Part shown: positions 46,574 through 58,799 of the stretch, piece after piece
How the letters are laid out: the number at the start of each line of letters is the position of its first letter
Numbering within the stretch: the first letter of the stretch is position 1
DNA from: Gnetum montanum
Taxonomy: Eukaryota; Streptophyta; Gnetopsida; Gnetales; Gnetaceae
DNA: 64,000 bases
Direction: 5' to 3'
Assembly: GCA_015680685.1 (NCBI GenBank)
Contig: MNCI01008925.1
Coordinates: 928,671 to 992,670, forward strand
Made by a program: the position numbers and the translations under genes
Notes under the pieces: generated by a model
Told to the model about the DNA's origin: nothing
The model's database searches: none
What the model saw: only the letters and a program-made list of their open reading frames with translations

Positions 46574-49500
46574 ATGGGTATTTTTTCTAACAGAATTGAG
46601 AGGTCCGAACTCAGGCCTGCTGACCATGTTTACTCATGGAGGAGAGCCTACACATACGCTCATCATGGTCTGCAATCCCTTGCCCTTCTTTTTTTCGCTT
46701 AGGTTTCAACTTTTATATTTTGGGGATTCTTTTATATTAATTTATTTTTCTTGGATTATAGTTCTTCTTGTTACATTGGATCTGTTCAATTCATGTTTGC
46801 CGGGTTTTCAATATAATGCTTGATTTAGTAAGCATCATTTGTGGTGATAAGTTCCACTTTGTTTTTCCTGAAACTTTATTGTATGTGTTTTTAGATCTGA
46901 ATGTTAATTTGAGAGAGTAATAGGTAAGTCAGAGAATTCTTTCGTAGGTTATAGGATTTTTATCTGCACTGCGCATTCAATTTATCTAGCAAATAGGGCA
47001 ATCGATCTTCCTGAAAATTTGTCCTGATACTAGGTTTCGTGGTGCTAGATCTCGTGGCACCCACATTTTTATCATTTAATTGATTTGGCAAGAAACATTA
47101 TAAAACCTGAACGCGGAATCAACAAGGCCTTTTCTTTTTTCCTTTTCAGTATTTACCATGATTGTTGACTGGCATTTTATTTTCTTCACACCAACATGTT
47201 GTTACAGAATGTTCTGCTTTTTTTTCCTTTGTTGCCTTTCCGACAGATAGTTTTCAGCTGTTTGCCTACGTCTAAGTTGGGTTTCAGTGGGTTGGTTTTC
47301 AGTTGTTTGTGTATCACCTTGGGATAGCATCCATTGTTCTGAGAAAGAGCCTCATCACCCAGAGGCCCAATGCTTATTCCTCAAAGCAGTCCTGGGAAGC
47401 TTGGTAGATGAGCAAAAGCCTAACTCCTTTTCAAGTGGTTGCAGATAGTTAACAAAAGCAAATACTTTGGAGTTTTTACTACAAAATAAAGTGTAAAAAA
47501 ATCCAGGATTATTGAAAGGCAAGATTGGTTTGGTTTTTACAATGTGCATCTCTTGATTTGTAGCGCAAAAGAATATGACAGTGTGATGTTCTCTACGTAT
47601 GGAATTTTTTGCCAACATAAAAGAGGAGAGTGAATGATTTCTTACTCTCAAAGTAAAATGAGTTAACAATGTGACAATTCTGAACAGATTCAAAGCCAGA
47701 AGTCTTGGAGAAAAAGGAAGATCTTGCTTTCTGTAAAATTTGAATGCTTGTGTCCAATACCTTGTGTTGCAATTTCTAGGTTTCAACACATTATTTAAAG
47801 TTTGTAGGAAGTTAAGGAATATAGAAGTGGACAAGATGTGGCATGGAGATTGATTATGCAAATGTTGGACACATGTTCTTGCAAGAGCAATATAATAGAA
47901 TTTGTAAACACAGATGGAGATTCAATAATGTAAAGGGATGTCACAATGCATAAAAGAAGCCAGAACAAGGAAGTAGACGTCTTACTATGTTGTTCGGTAT
48001 GATGTATTACATTAAGCTGTAAAATTTCCAATATAGAGAGTACTTAAAGAAAATTATTTTAATAAAAGACTAGAAGCTGGGCAACATGCGTGAATTTGTA
48101 ACTTTTTTGCTTGCAAATTTGTTGTTGGCTTCGCTTGGAAGGTTATAAAACTTTTGTGAAGAACATGATAGATGTTTCTGTCGTAATTAGGAAAAATATA
48201 GTTTTTAGGTAATCAGAGCGGAAGCAACACTATCATTTCATATTCTGTATCATGCCATGTGACCTACCCTTCTGGTAAAGTGAGACTAATTTTGACCAAT
48301 AAAAAATAGAGCACATACGGTATGGCATTAATTTATCACATTAGATTATTCTATATAAATCTTGAGCTTTGGATCGTCATCCCAGCAAGAAATACACAGT
48401 AGGATGTCAGATGCAATCAGATAATAGCATTAAGGTACTACTAATCTTTCCTTTTGGTAACACTAGGGTAAGATTTTTGCCATTTCCAGGCAATCCTTCT
48501 TCTTTTAAGCATGTGCTCACTTTAGGGAGATGTCTTCCTCCAGCTGAACTTTCTACAGCTCAAGTGGTACCTATTCATCCTCTATTATGTCATTTGCCTT
48601 CCCATGTCATCTGCTTTACATTGTTTTCAAGGTACTCGCTGCATGTCCTTGTTTCTCTCTTCTAATAATAAAAATTCAGCTCTTTGCGGTGGTAATGGGT
48701 TATTATATAGCTGACATTAGGGAAAAACATTGAAACAAATTGTTGACCTATTTAGGGTTTCCATCTATAAACATCGTAGCAGAGTGTGATCTGGAATGTG
48801 ATTAAGGACACTATTTGTGAAGTGATTTTCTTAGGGTAATTTTTTCTACTTTATTTGATCATGGTTAGAGAACAAATGAAGTTGTGAAGGTCTACATGGC
48901 TCTTGTGAAACTTGTCTGATGCCATTTGGATATCTGCATAGGTTGCTGTTGAAATATTCTTTTTTTTTTCTTTTGGGTTTTTGATTCTATTTGGTTTTTT
49001 TAATGCTTTCAAGAACGTGAAATGATTATTTTCTGCACCCTTTTCTTGAAAGTAAAATTTTTTGCTCTGAAAAACAGGCATCTATATTGGTAATAATAAG
49101 GTGGTCCATTTTACAAGAGGGGACGGTCAAGAACTAGGGAGTGGAAATTTTCTTGATGAATTTGTCTCCAGTTCAATGCCTAATCCCATATGCGGCACAT
49201 GTCCTGATTGTGGTTTCAAAAGAGAAAACAGTGGGGTCATCCTTTCTTGTTTGGATTGCTTTCTACAAGGTGGACCACTTTATCGGTTTGAATATGGTGT
49301 ATCGCAAGCTACTTTTTTGGCCAAACCTCGTGGAGGGACCTGCACACTGGCAGAATCAGATGCAGCTGACATTGTTCTCCATCGTGTAATGTACCTTCTC
49401 CCCAAGGGATTTGGAAACTACGATATTTTCACAAATAACTGTGAAGATTTTGCGATATATTGCAAGACAGCGCTTCTTGTTCTGGACAATACTTCAACAG

Positions 49501-50039
49501 GAAGAAGTGGACAGGCTGCTTCATTTGTTGGTATTCCTGTGTCAGCTGTAGTTTCTTCTTCTTTACGATTTTTTATGGCTACTGGTTCACTGATGACAGC
49601 TGCAGTTGCTGCTGGGCTATATTTGTGTACTAGGTATGCTAAGGACATTGGAATAAGGACTGATAAATGTAAAGTAGCTGTGGAAGACTTGCATGAAAAT
49701 CTTGGCTGGGCAACAATCGAGGAGAATACACTGCCTGATAATCCATCTTCAGAAGTGCATGAAACTGGAAACATGGCTCCGAACAGTAATCCCTCTGAAG
49801 TGCATGAAACAGGAACCGTGGCTCCGAACAGCAATTCTTCTGAAGTGCATGAAACTGGAAACATGTCTCCAAACAGTAATTCTTCTGGAAGCCAAACTAG
49901 CCATATGGTTCCAAACAACAATTCGTCTGAAAACCAAGAAACTAGCAACATAGCTCCAAACAATAATCCTTCAGACGGGCAAGCAACTACGAAGATGATT
50001 GAAAATTGTTTGGAAGATAATGCTTTAAAGAAACACTGA
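46574..50039 (+). CDS. LRAT-domain protein, LEAD-SENSITIVE 1-like
   Basis: Two exons: 46,574-46,667 and 49,078-50,039, joined across a 2,410-bp GT-AG intron that splits a Gly codon. The product has 351 residues. Exon 1 encodes MGIFSNRIERSELRPADHVY and the first active-site His (TYAHHG, His31). Exon 2 opens IYIGNNKVVHF (His42) and holds the catalytic Cys153 in NNCEDFA. The family is the NlpC/P60-like LRAT group of thiol acyltransferases or hydrolases. A Cys-rich insert (CGTCPDCG and SCLDCF, residues 70-92) is usual in the plant members. A hydrophobic stretch at about 183-216 may anchor the protein in a membrane. The C-terminus is a 15-residue tandem repeat. No stops or frameshifts are seen. 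The substrate of the plant proteins is not settled. Exon 1 is too short for simple ORF finding. Confidence 0.93.
46668..49077 (+). other. Intron of the LRAT-domain gene
   Basis: The donor is atg|gtctgc and the acceptor ctctgaaaaacag|gc, both consistent with frame. The intron is AT-rich and free of recognised genes. The 168-codon minus-strand ORF at 47,355-47,861 has no recognisable similarity. A short segment at about 47,352-47,435 is related to 52,476-52,560. Confidence 0.85.
49749..49970 (+). repeat. 45-bp coding tandem repeat in the LRAT-domain gene
   Basis: Units of 15 codons with consensus SEVHETGNMAPNSNP start at 49,749, 49,794 and 49,839. A 14-codon unit starts at 49,884 and another 15-codon unit at 49,926. 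The first three are nearly identical in DNA. The last two are more diverged, so expansion is recent at the 5' side. Confidence 0.9.
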
Positions 50040-52640
50040 TAGTCTCTCCAAATGCTTATATGTTTTGTTAAGGAATGTTGGTTTGTGGAACTTTTGGATA
50101 GATCTGGCATCTTTTGATTGTAAAACATTTTATGGACAGACATGTGAATTTGAAGGATCATGCTTTAAAGTAACATTGATCGTGTGTGTGCAAGACCATG
50201 TGATGCATAAATTTGTTACAGGGAGAATCATTTGGTATAACTTCTGTACAAATCTGCATCCTTTTTTCTGTGACCTGATGTGTGGATTTTATCTTCTCGT
50301 AGCTTCGCTTTTCTGTGTTAGCATCACTTTTCATCAGTGTTAAACCTCTGCGCATTTAGGAAAGTGCAAATTTTGATAGGTTGCCAGTTGGGAAATTTTC
50401 ATTTTCATTTGAGAAGATAGGTATAATATAAGCTAGAAGATATTCCAAATTCAAGCGTTTTTTTTGCGTATTCCATGCAAAAGTCATAATTCTTTCTAAT
50501 ATCATGATAATACCTCCATTTCTCATGTGATTGATCATATATTTTGCAATGTCATGTTTATTTGCTAATTTATCATGTCAGTGGCGGACAACCTATGTTT
50601 CAATTGTGTTGGGTCTTTATGGTGACACTGGACTTGCGGTCTGTTAACTTTCGTAATGGACTAATACAAAGATCATACAATGTACATACGAGGATGTTTT
50701 GCAGCAGCCATAAAATAATATGCATCTAGAAGTCGGAGATCTGTAAAACTTGAAAACGTCGAGCCATATTTGTTATGGGACAGGTAATCATTATGGTATG
50801 CATTTTGTTGTATGATTGTATGAAACTTGTCCATGAAATGGCACTGAATGGAATGGTAATACCTTTTCAATTTTCTTATACCATTTATAGTTCTTTTCTT
50901 CTTCTTTTCTAAATTTCAATGTTTTGATTTATCATCGGTTGCAGTTAATTGAGTAAAGAGAATAAATAGTGTTATAAGTAACAACTGTGAATAATTTTTT
51001 TTGCTTTTTATTAAATTGCATGGTTTAGATTGCACCAGGGAAAACACCTCTAGGTCTTTTTTTAATTAGTCTCTCTTGGTAAAGAAAGGGAACAAATACA
51101 CATGGAGAGTGTGTACAAGTCCGTGAGAATTGGTGAGCAAGAGCATTAGCTTTTTCGTAATTTTCTTAACATTATAGGAGTCGGTTCTTGTAACTTTTGC
51201 CCTATGGGAATCCACTTACAAATCGAGAGAATGGCAACTTCACATAGAGCATGCACATCTAAGTTGAGTCTAGTGGTAGCTCAAGTGATCCAATTCAAGA
51301 ACCAAGATTGGATAATATGCGATAAATTCGGGGGCATTTGCTTTGGAAGGTTGAAGTAATTTTTTTATATAATTAGGTTGAAGTATTTTTTTATATAATT
51401 ACCATGATGATAGCTTATTGTCATTTTGTTAGAGAAAATGAATAATGGAATAGTTGAAATGAAAAGGATTAAATTTAAGATAAATGAAAATTAAATGCAT
51501 TTTGTTGGTGAGGCATTACTCATTTGGCTTTAACTCATGGGTTGTCATGTGCAATTCACAAGTTTGAACTCATACAATTAGTGTACTCTCAAAGGTTATC
51601 CTAGATATTGCTTCGAGGTCTTCACTTCTTTTATGTAGAGGATAATTGTAAGCAATATATAAGGTTGACAGTTCTCCTAGTTCTTTCCCATGGTTCAAGG
51701 ACCATGGAATACTTGGAGTTATTCTCCAATGACACTCTAATGAATGGAAAACCTCTTGGCATAGTGGATCTAAGCCAAAATGGGACTCCATCCTTTTCCC
51801 CCTCTCTACCTTTTTGTCCTCCCTCTCTACTTAGAGAACTATATGTAAGCCTAATATTGCAACTATTATAGACACGTAAGCAACTTGGAATGGAAGTTCT
51901 AGTGTTGTTTTATGTTGACCCTTGTACCAAATAATGAGAGGTCTAGGAGTGAGGCACGGACTAGGCATACATTATTGGTAGCCATTGATAATGCCTTTAG
52001 TATCATTAGAGTCATAGATGTTACTTCTAGAGGTAGCATTGTGGCTTATGCAGTTTTCCTGTGATGCGTGTTACCTTCTTGGTGGTGAAATGGAATGCAT
52101 CGTTTTGGTAGTAGGTGTATTTCCCAAGTCTTTTGCCCTATACACATTGGATCCAAAGGAATTCTCTAGAACAATGAGGCATTAGCCTAGTAGCAAAACT
52201 ATTGATTTAAAAACTCAAAGTTAAAGGCAATGTTGAGTTATAAAGTTCTACTTGGACTATATATCTTGGGGTGTAGCTATATTACAATTATTTCAAGGTT
52301 CTAACACCTTAAACAATTCCCTGGGATGGTGGATAACCAGAAAATTAGATGCATCATGTGTTGTTCCCCTAATGACATGATATAAAGGGAAATCGAGGAC
52401 AAAGATGTCCTTTAAGTACCTCCCTTGAATCATGGATGATGACTCTAGTCTTTAATATATTATAATTTTTTTTAAAAAAAGTCATTACCTAGAGACTCAA
52501 TACTTGTTTTGGAGTTTGGAAGGATTCGTAGATGAGTGAAAGCTTAATCTCTTTTTAAATTATTATGCCCTAGCTTAAACCCAAGCCTTACGATCTAACA
52601 AATGCGCATCTTCTTGTATAACTAAAATTAAAATTCTTTA
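50040..52640. other. 3' flank of the LRAT-domain gene and spacer
   Basis: Holds the 3' UTR, whose end I cannot fix. AATAAA occurs at about 50,961 and other AT-rich signals lie nearer. A 26-bp sequence with ttttttatataatta is duplicated in tandem near 51,358-51,405. No other gene or element edge is recognised. Confidence 0.5.
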
Positions 52641-52645
52641 CTTAT
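52641..52645. repeat. Target-site duplication of solo LTR S1 (CTTAT)
   Basis: CTTAT directly precedes the LTR and is repeated exactly at 53,541-53,545. Confidence 0.9.
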
Positions 52646-53540
52646 TGATGAGTAACGAGTAGTCCCTATGCCCAACCATACAAATCACAAACATTCACAC
52701 ATGATCTGGTCAAATTCCATGGACTTATTTACCTAAGTGACCAATGTTCCTAAATGTTGAACTATGTAGTTGTAAGTTGTTGTCTTCCCAATCCACACTT
52801 GTATTAATCTGTGCATATGGTTAAGTGTAGTTGAGACATAAGATATTTATTTTTATACTTTTTTATTATTTTATACCTTGCTTGCTAAATGATTAAATGA
52901 ATCAAGATTTAATAATTGAATTAACTAACTAATTAATTGCTTCATTAACTATCCTAACATAAAGTATCTATTTCCACTTGTCGTACACATCCTGAACCTA
53001 TATTCATGCCAATGAGTTACCAAGTGTATACTATTGGGTGCACTAAGTATCCATTGCTGGGATTACCAAGCGCTATATTATCCTCGAAGTGGTCATACTC
53101 ACGTTGCTTATGAATAATAAGATTAATTACTTAATAACAAGAAAGCAAATTACATGTAAGGTAAATTGTGGAAAAGTAGAATGATGCAAGTCTAAGTGTT
53201 GCAATGGATAGAAGAAATCTCGATTTTATTACCATCCATGCAAATGTATTTATGTATAGATGTACTCGAATAAAATGTCATACAATCACTTAAATCCATG
53301 TTGCAAGTAGTTAGAGGAAAAATATTCTAACTTTCACGAAAGAAAACTACAAGAGTTTGGTTAAGCTATGATCAACAAGTGCCATAAATGCAAAAGGTAT
53401 GCTCATTTATATAGGTAACACTTGTGTCAACATGAATGTATTCACATCAAAGCATCATAGGATACATCGATAGGGATACATTGATGGAGTTACATCGATA
53501 GGCATGCATAGACATAGCCTGTCTTATTGATGCTTCATCA
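52646..53540 (-). mobile_element. Solo LTR S1
   Basis: 895 bp with the TGATG...CATCA ends and conserved blocks of the superfamily, flanked by exact CTTAT duplications with no internal sequence. This is the product of recombination between the two LTRs of an inserted element. The tip has catcgata palindromes and a minus-strand TATA near 53,415. It is more diverged than the LTRs of F and H. Confidence 0.92.
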
Positions 53541-53545
53541 CTTAT

Positions 53546-55072
53546 GATAGTAAAAAAAGAAAAAAGAAACAAACTACTTATAACTTATGCTAAGAAAGCA
53601 AATAAGAGAGAATTTTCGAGTAAAAGATTACATAGAATTGCTAAAATGGAAAGCAAATTGCATTGCATAATCCATTGCTCAAGATGATGTTTGAATGCAT
53701 CTTCTTAAAAATAGACTTATGCAAGGAAAACTCAAAAATGATAATAGTTGATCTTCTAATAACTTTCTTCACTATTTTCTTCTTCCTTAAGCCATTTCTA
53801 TTCTTAGAAAGATTCTCACATGCTTAAATAGATTCAAAAGACATGGTAGATGCTTAGTAAGTATTGGAATAACTATCATATTATAATTTCAAAAATATGC
53901 TTAAGTAAATTAGTCCATGATGACTTCCTTTTAATAAAGGGGCTTGGGCTCCTCATTCATCTAGATTGCACACCACTTGGGGCAAATTAGGAATTCCTAT
54001 AGTTTCTTATTTACTTATTCATGATATATGTATTACATGGAAGGAGGCTTCTAGCCTTTATGATTTGAATATAATAAGAAGAAAAACTTTTGAAAAATTA
54101 ATTTTTGATCTTAATAATTTATTTAAAGTTGACTATAGTTTGCATCAAGCTTTTCTAGATATTTTTTGGAAAGATGATAAATCTATTTTTCCTTTTAATT
54201 CCACAATTACATATGAGATAAGTACCAAGAATGATCTTATCTATAACAAATTTAATAAGGTTTAAAGAATGTTATTATCATCACAATTTTGGATTAGAAA
54301 AATGAGAGATATTTGGAAAGCTTTCACTCATCTAAAAATTCAAATTTTAAATATTCCTATTGATATTCTTCAATACATGGCAATTGTTTCCTATTGATGT
54401 CCTCTTCCTAGAAGTCAAAACTCATTTTCTCATGTTTCTTGAATGACCAGTATAATTTGCAACAACCTTCAATCAAACAACAATGATCTCATTCTTAGTG
54501 ATCAACTTACTTTGTTTACTTATTTGCTATGTATTTTGATGTATCTTTAGTCATTTATTCTATATTTTATTTAGAGTCTTCTTTGTTGAATTATTTTCGA
54601 GTACTAAGAATATAACTATGATTTCTCTTCAAGAGTTAAACATTAGATTCTCAAAGATGTTTTTTAGTTACAACTTTAAGGAGGAAAGCTTTCAATGAAG
54701 GCTAAATAATATAAATTTCCTTTTGTTTTGTGGACACAAGTTGGTAAAATTATTAGTTTATGTTGCAATTTGTTTCTTATTTCTATATATTTCATTTAGT
54801 TTTCTTTGGAGAGTATTTTTCTTCTCTTTATAAGAAACCCTTTGCTAAGAAGCGAAAACTCAAGGATAGCGCTTTTAAACAAGGATAAGACTTGATCCTT
54901 TTGCAACCTAGAGAGAAAATTTTTTAGTTTTAGTTATAAGGATAAAAACTTGAAAAGGCATTTCCAAATCATTGGGCTTTATCTTTGAACTCTTTATATG
55001 TTGAATTTTCTGTTGTACTATGTATTTTTTAATTATTATTCCATTTTTTTAGGTCCAACATCCCCCCTAAAA
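53546..55072 (+). pseudogene. LINE fragment, plus strand, ORF2 C-terminal part
   Basis: It belongs to the family of the minus-strand copy at 55,707-61,143. The stretch 53,690-53,765 is the reverse complement of about 56,876-56,945 with few changes. An open stretch of 100 codons at 53,966-54,265 is followed by RKMRDIWKAFTHLKI (about 54,300), typical of the region before the C-terminal zinc domain. The 3' end carries taggtccaacatccccccta at 55,050-55,069, as in the LINE tail at 44,983. The 5' side is cut near the solo LTR. Confidence 0.7.
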
Positions 55073-55592
55073 TGGAAAGTAAATTATACATAGGGATTGT
55101 TGAAATTAAAACTTTGACTATTGCACCCAAAAAAATATTGATAATAAGCAAAGAAAATTTACAGTACATCACAAGCTTAACACTCAATAGACATCATTGA
55201 AAAACATATATGAAAAGAACTATCTATGTAGGTATATAGCGTTACCATAGAGACAGTTGTAGCTTAATATTAATATTTGTATCAAAGTAAGAAAGTGGTA
55301 GCACTTGTGGTGATGGTGGGAAGGGGGAAGAGTCAAGGGAGGGATGTCAAACCATTAAAAAATGAATAATAATATTTAAAAAAATTCAAAGTACACTAGA
55401 TCATTGAAGAGAGATTTTAAATAAAAAGCTTATTTAATGTTAATATTTTCATGGAATATCCAATTTCGTATCCTAGAGGAAAGGTTTTTTAGGATTGGTG
55501 ATAATGATGAAAACCTAAAAGGGTATCTCCAAAACTATTAAGCTTTTCCTTTTTGTTGATTTGGAGTTTCTCTTCTTTGCAATATTTCTTTA
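55073..55592. other. LINE-tail-derived sequence left of the gap
   Basis: The part at 55,090-55,270 resembles 45,200-45,420. A gggagggatgtcaaacc word at 55,339 is the LINE 3'-end motif in the opposite orientation. The part at 55,480-55,560 again resembles the plus-strand tail at 54,900-54,980. So short LINE-tail pieces in both orientations are joined here. Confidence 0.5.
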
Positions 55593-55706
55593 NNNNNNNN
55601 NNNNNNNNNNNNNNNNNNNNNNNNNNNNNNNNNNNNNNNNNNNNNNNNNNNNNNNNNNNNNNNNNNNNNNNNNNNNNNNNNNNNNNNNNNNNNNNNNNNN
55701 NNNNNN
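55593..55706. other. Assembly gap (114 N)
   Basis: Unresolved bases lie between LINE-tail pieces in opposite orientation, a place where an inverted repeat would hinder assembly. Confidence 0.99.
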
Positions 55707-58700
55707 AAGCATCCTCATAGGTTTTCACTTATTACTAAAGGGTTTCTTCTAAAGAAAAGGAGAAAACTCTCTTTAAAGACAAAAGAATACATCAATAAAA
55801 AATAATTAGCAAATAGCAACAAAAGTTGAAAGCTTTCCATCCTTGAGCCTCCAAAATAAAAAAAAATTAATATTGTAGAAAATAAATTAATTATTTAGGT
55901 TTTATTGAAAGCTTTTTTTCTTGAAGCTATAGCTAACAAGCAACATCTTTAAGAATTTAGTATTTAACTCCCAAAGAAAGATCATAATTATGCTCTTTCT
56001 ACTAAAAATAACTGCACACCAAAGCTTCCAAATAAAGTAGAGAATAAGCGATTGAAGAATTTCCAAATGCAAAGAAAGATGGTAGACAAAGCAAGCTAAT
56101 CTCTATGAATAACTTCATTGATGTTTGCTTGAAACTTCTTGCAAATTCTAGATATCCATTTCTAAGCAAGCTAAGAAATAGGACACTCAAAAAAATATGA
56201 GAAAATGAGTCTTCACTTCTATAAAGAGGATATTGAGAAAAAAAAACATCTCATATATTTAAGATGAGTGTTGATAGGAAGACCTTGATGAATAAGACAC
56301 CATAAAAAATATCAATTTTAGAAAATGTAGAAGCTTTCTAAATATCTTTCATTTTCCTTATCCAAAAGTGTGATGATAATTATATATTCTAGACCTTATC
56401 GAATTTGTTATTTATAAAATCATTTTTTGTAATAATTTCATAAGCAACTTTCAAATTAAAAGATAAAACAGATCTATCCTTCAAAAATTATCTAGAAAAG
56501 CTTGATGTAAACTATTGTCAACTTTAAATAAATTCTCAAGATTAGAAATTAAATTTTCAAAATTCTTTTTTCCTCTTTCTATTCAAACCATAGAGGTTAG
56601 AAGCTTCATTCCATGTAATTCATCTACCATACATGCATAGACAATAAACTACAATGATACTAAAATTGTTCCAAGTGGTACATACTCTAGATGAATCAGT
56701 AGCCCAAGCTCCTTCATTAAAATGAAACCATCATGGGCTAATTTGCTTAGCATATCTTTTCAAACTACAATATGATTGCAATTCTAATATTTACTAAGCT
56801 TGCACCATGTCTTCAAAATTTGTTTAAGAATTGGAGAACCAAGAAGTAAAATGACCTAAGGAAAAAGAGGGTTATGAAGAAAGTTAGTAGAAGATCAACT
56901 ATTTTCATTCTTAGGTTTTCCTTGCATAAGTTTATTTCTTAAAGGAAACATCCAAACATCTTCTTCATTAATGTACTTTGCAATTCATTTTGCTATAAGA
57001 GAAATACCTTGGTTATAATAATTAATGAGGCTAAGTCATCCATCTTTCTTGCTACTAGTGCAAATATCCTAAGCAACTCTAGAAAAACATTTTCTATGTT
57101 TCTTAGCAAACCAACAAAATTAATAAATAATATGATTAATTCTATCATAAGAAGTTTTAGAAGGAGTCCAATAACTAGAGTAATGAGCTTGAGTTAATTG
57201 AAGCATCTCCTTATTAACTAAAACTTTGCTAATAAGGGTGAGCTTTTTTTCTTTTCATTTATCAAACTTCTATTCAATTTTATCAACAACATAGTTCTAC
57301 AAAATAGTAAGATTAAGCTCAATAGAAAAAGGTATTTCTAAAATTTGAAGACATAATCTTTTTTCAAGATTTTCTAAGACTTGAGAGCAACTTACTCATC
57401 AATATTACTATTACACTAAACAACATGTTTTTGCTAATTGATACGAAAACCAATAACATGTAGTTATCCTCTACTCTAGTTAAAAGAGTTGATATGTTGT
57501 AGAGAATTATTCATCATAAAAAAAGAATCATTTGCAAAGTGCATGTCAAGCAATTGCGTACCTTTATCATAATTGAAATCTTCGTAATGATATTCCTTTA
57601 TAGACCATAATGTAAATTATGTAAAAGAAAGTCTACAATAATAATAAAAAGATAGGGAGCTAGAGGACAACCTTGACGAACTAACTATTGAAGAGAAAAG
57701 AAAAAACGCAATCCAAAATTAGTAGCAACTTGAGCATTAGCATCAATGAGCACGGTATAGACAAGACAAATAAAAGAATTACCAAATCCTAGTTTACAGA
57801 GATAATAAATAATGAAATTTCATCAAATCATGTCAAAAGCTTTAGCGTAATCTAACTTAATAAAAGAAATGCCCTAGTTGATATCAAAGCTTCCCTTCCA
57901 AGCTACAAAACATTATTTACGATATGTCTACCTTTAATAAAACTAGTTTGCTCAAGTTTGATGATATCTTTAATAACCTTCTAAATTTGCCAAGCCATGA
58001 ATTTAGCTAAGATTTTATAATTATTATTTAGAAGAGTAATAGGCCTTCAATTACTAATATGTTGAAGATCTTCATTATTAGAAAGAAGATGAATTACACA
58101 TTTATTAATATTTTTACCAATAGAAACTTGTTAATGACTTCTTAAAAACGTTAAAAGGATCATCTCCAACAATGTCCCAAAGCTTCTTTAAAAAAATCAA
58201 TTGAAAAACCATCAAAACTCGAAACTTTACCATTTACTAAATTAAAGGTTATTTCTTTGATTTCTTTCATTGTAATTTCTACTTTAGAATACTTCAATGT
58301 GCTTCCATTATAAGATGAGAAATATGAGTACTAGAGGCTTAGAAGAAATCTTTGTTAAAACCTTTTAAAAAATAATTTTCTAAAAAACTATTAATAGTTT
58401 TATGATCTATAATGAAGGAATCACTTATATAAAGTGATTCTAGTTTAGAAACTTGATCCTTTTCTTTAAGAAATTTTAAAAAATTCTTTACAATGTTCAC
58501 CTTCAATTTTTAGCCAATCCATGCAACTTTTAGTGAGAGCACTTTTACTTCAACATCATCGCAACATTATTTGAATTTCAAAATTAAAGGGATTTTAGTC
58601 TAAAAGAATTTGTATTTACTTGATAGAGTCTACAAGATCTTTTTCAACTTACTCTTACACTTACAAATTACTTTTCAAACCATCTAACATAACTTCTAAC

Positions 58701-58799
58701 TTTATAAGTAATTCTCTACCACCAGTCAATCCAACCAGTATCACCACTAGGCTTTTTTTCTACATCCCATAAAGACTTTAAAACATTGTTTCCACTAGT
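55707..58799 (-). pseudogene. LINE ORF2: reverse transcriptase and C-terminus
   Basis: L1-type non-LTR retrotransposon, read leftward and full of stops. From right to left: WRPITLLNNNYKILAKFMA (about 58,050) and LEQTSFIKGRHI, the start of the RT. Next are KAFDMI (about 57,830), RQGCPLAPYLF (about 57,677-57,647) and HFANDSFFM (about 57,540), where FADD has become FAND. The C-terminal part has EDSFSHIFLS at about 56,200. The 3' end reaches at least the gap. Solo LTR S2 separates this part from the endonuclease part. Confidence 0.8.

Noticed and set aside
47355-47861. 168-codon minus-strand ORF inside the LRAT gene intron
   Set aside because: No recognisable motif, composition of random AT-rich DNA, and it lies wholly in an intron whose splice sites are well supported. 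Part of it overlaps a dispersed repeat.
49418-50161. 247-codon minus-strand ORF over exon 2
   Set aside because: It is the shadow of the LRAT-domain exon; its internal repeats mirror the 45-bp coding repeat.
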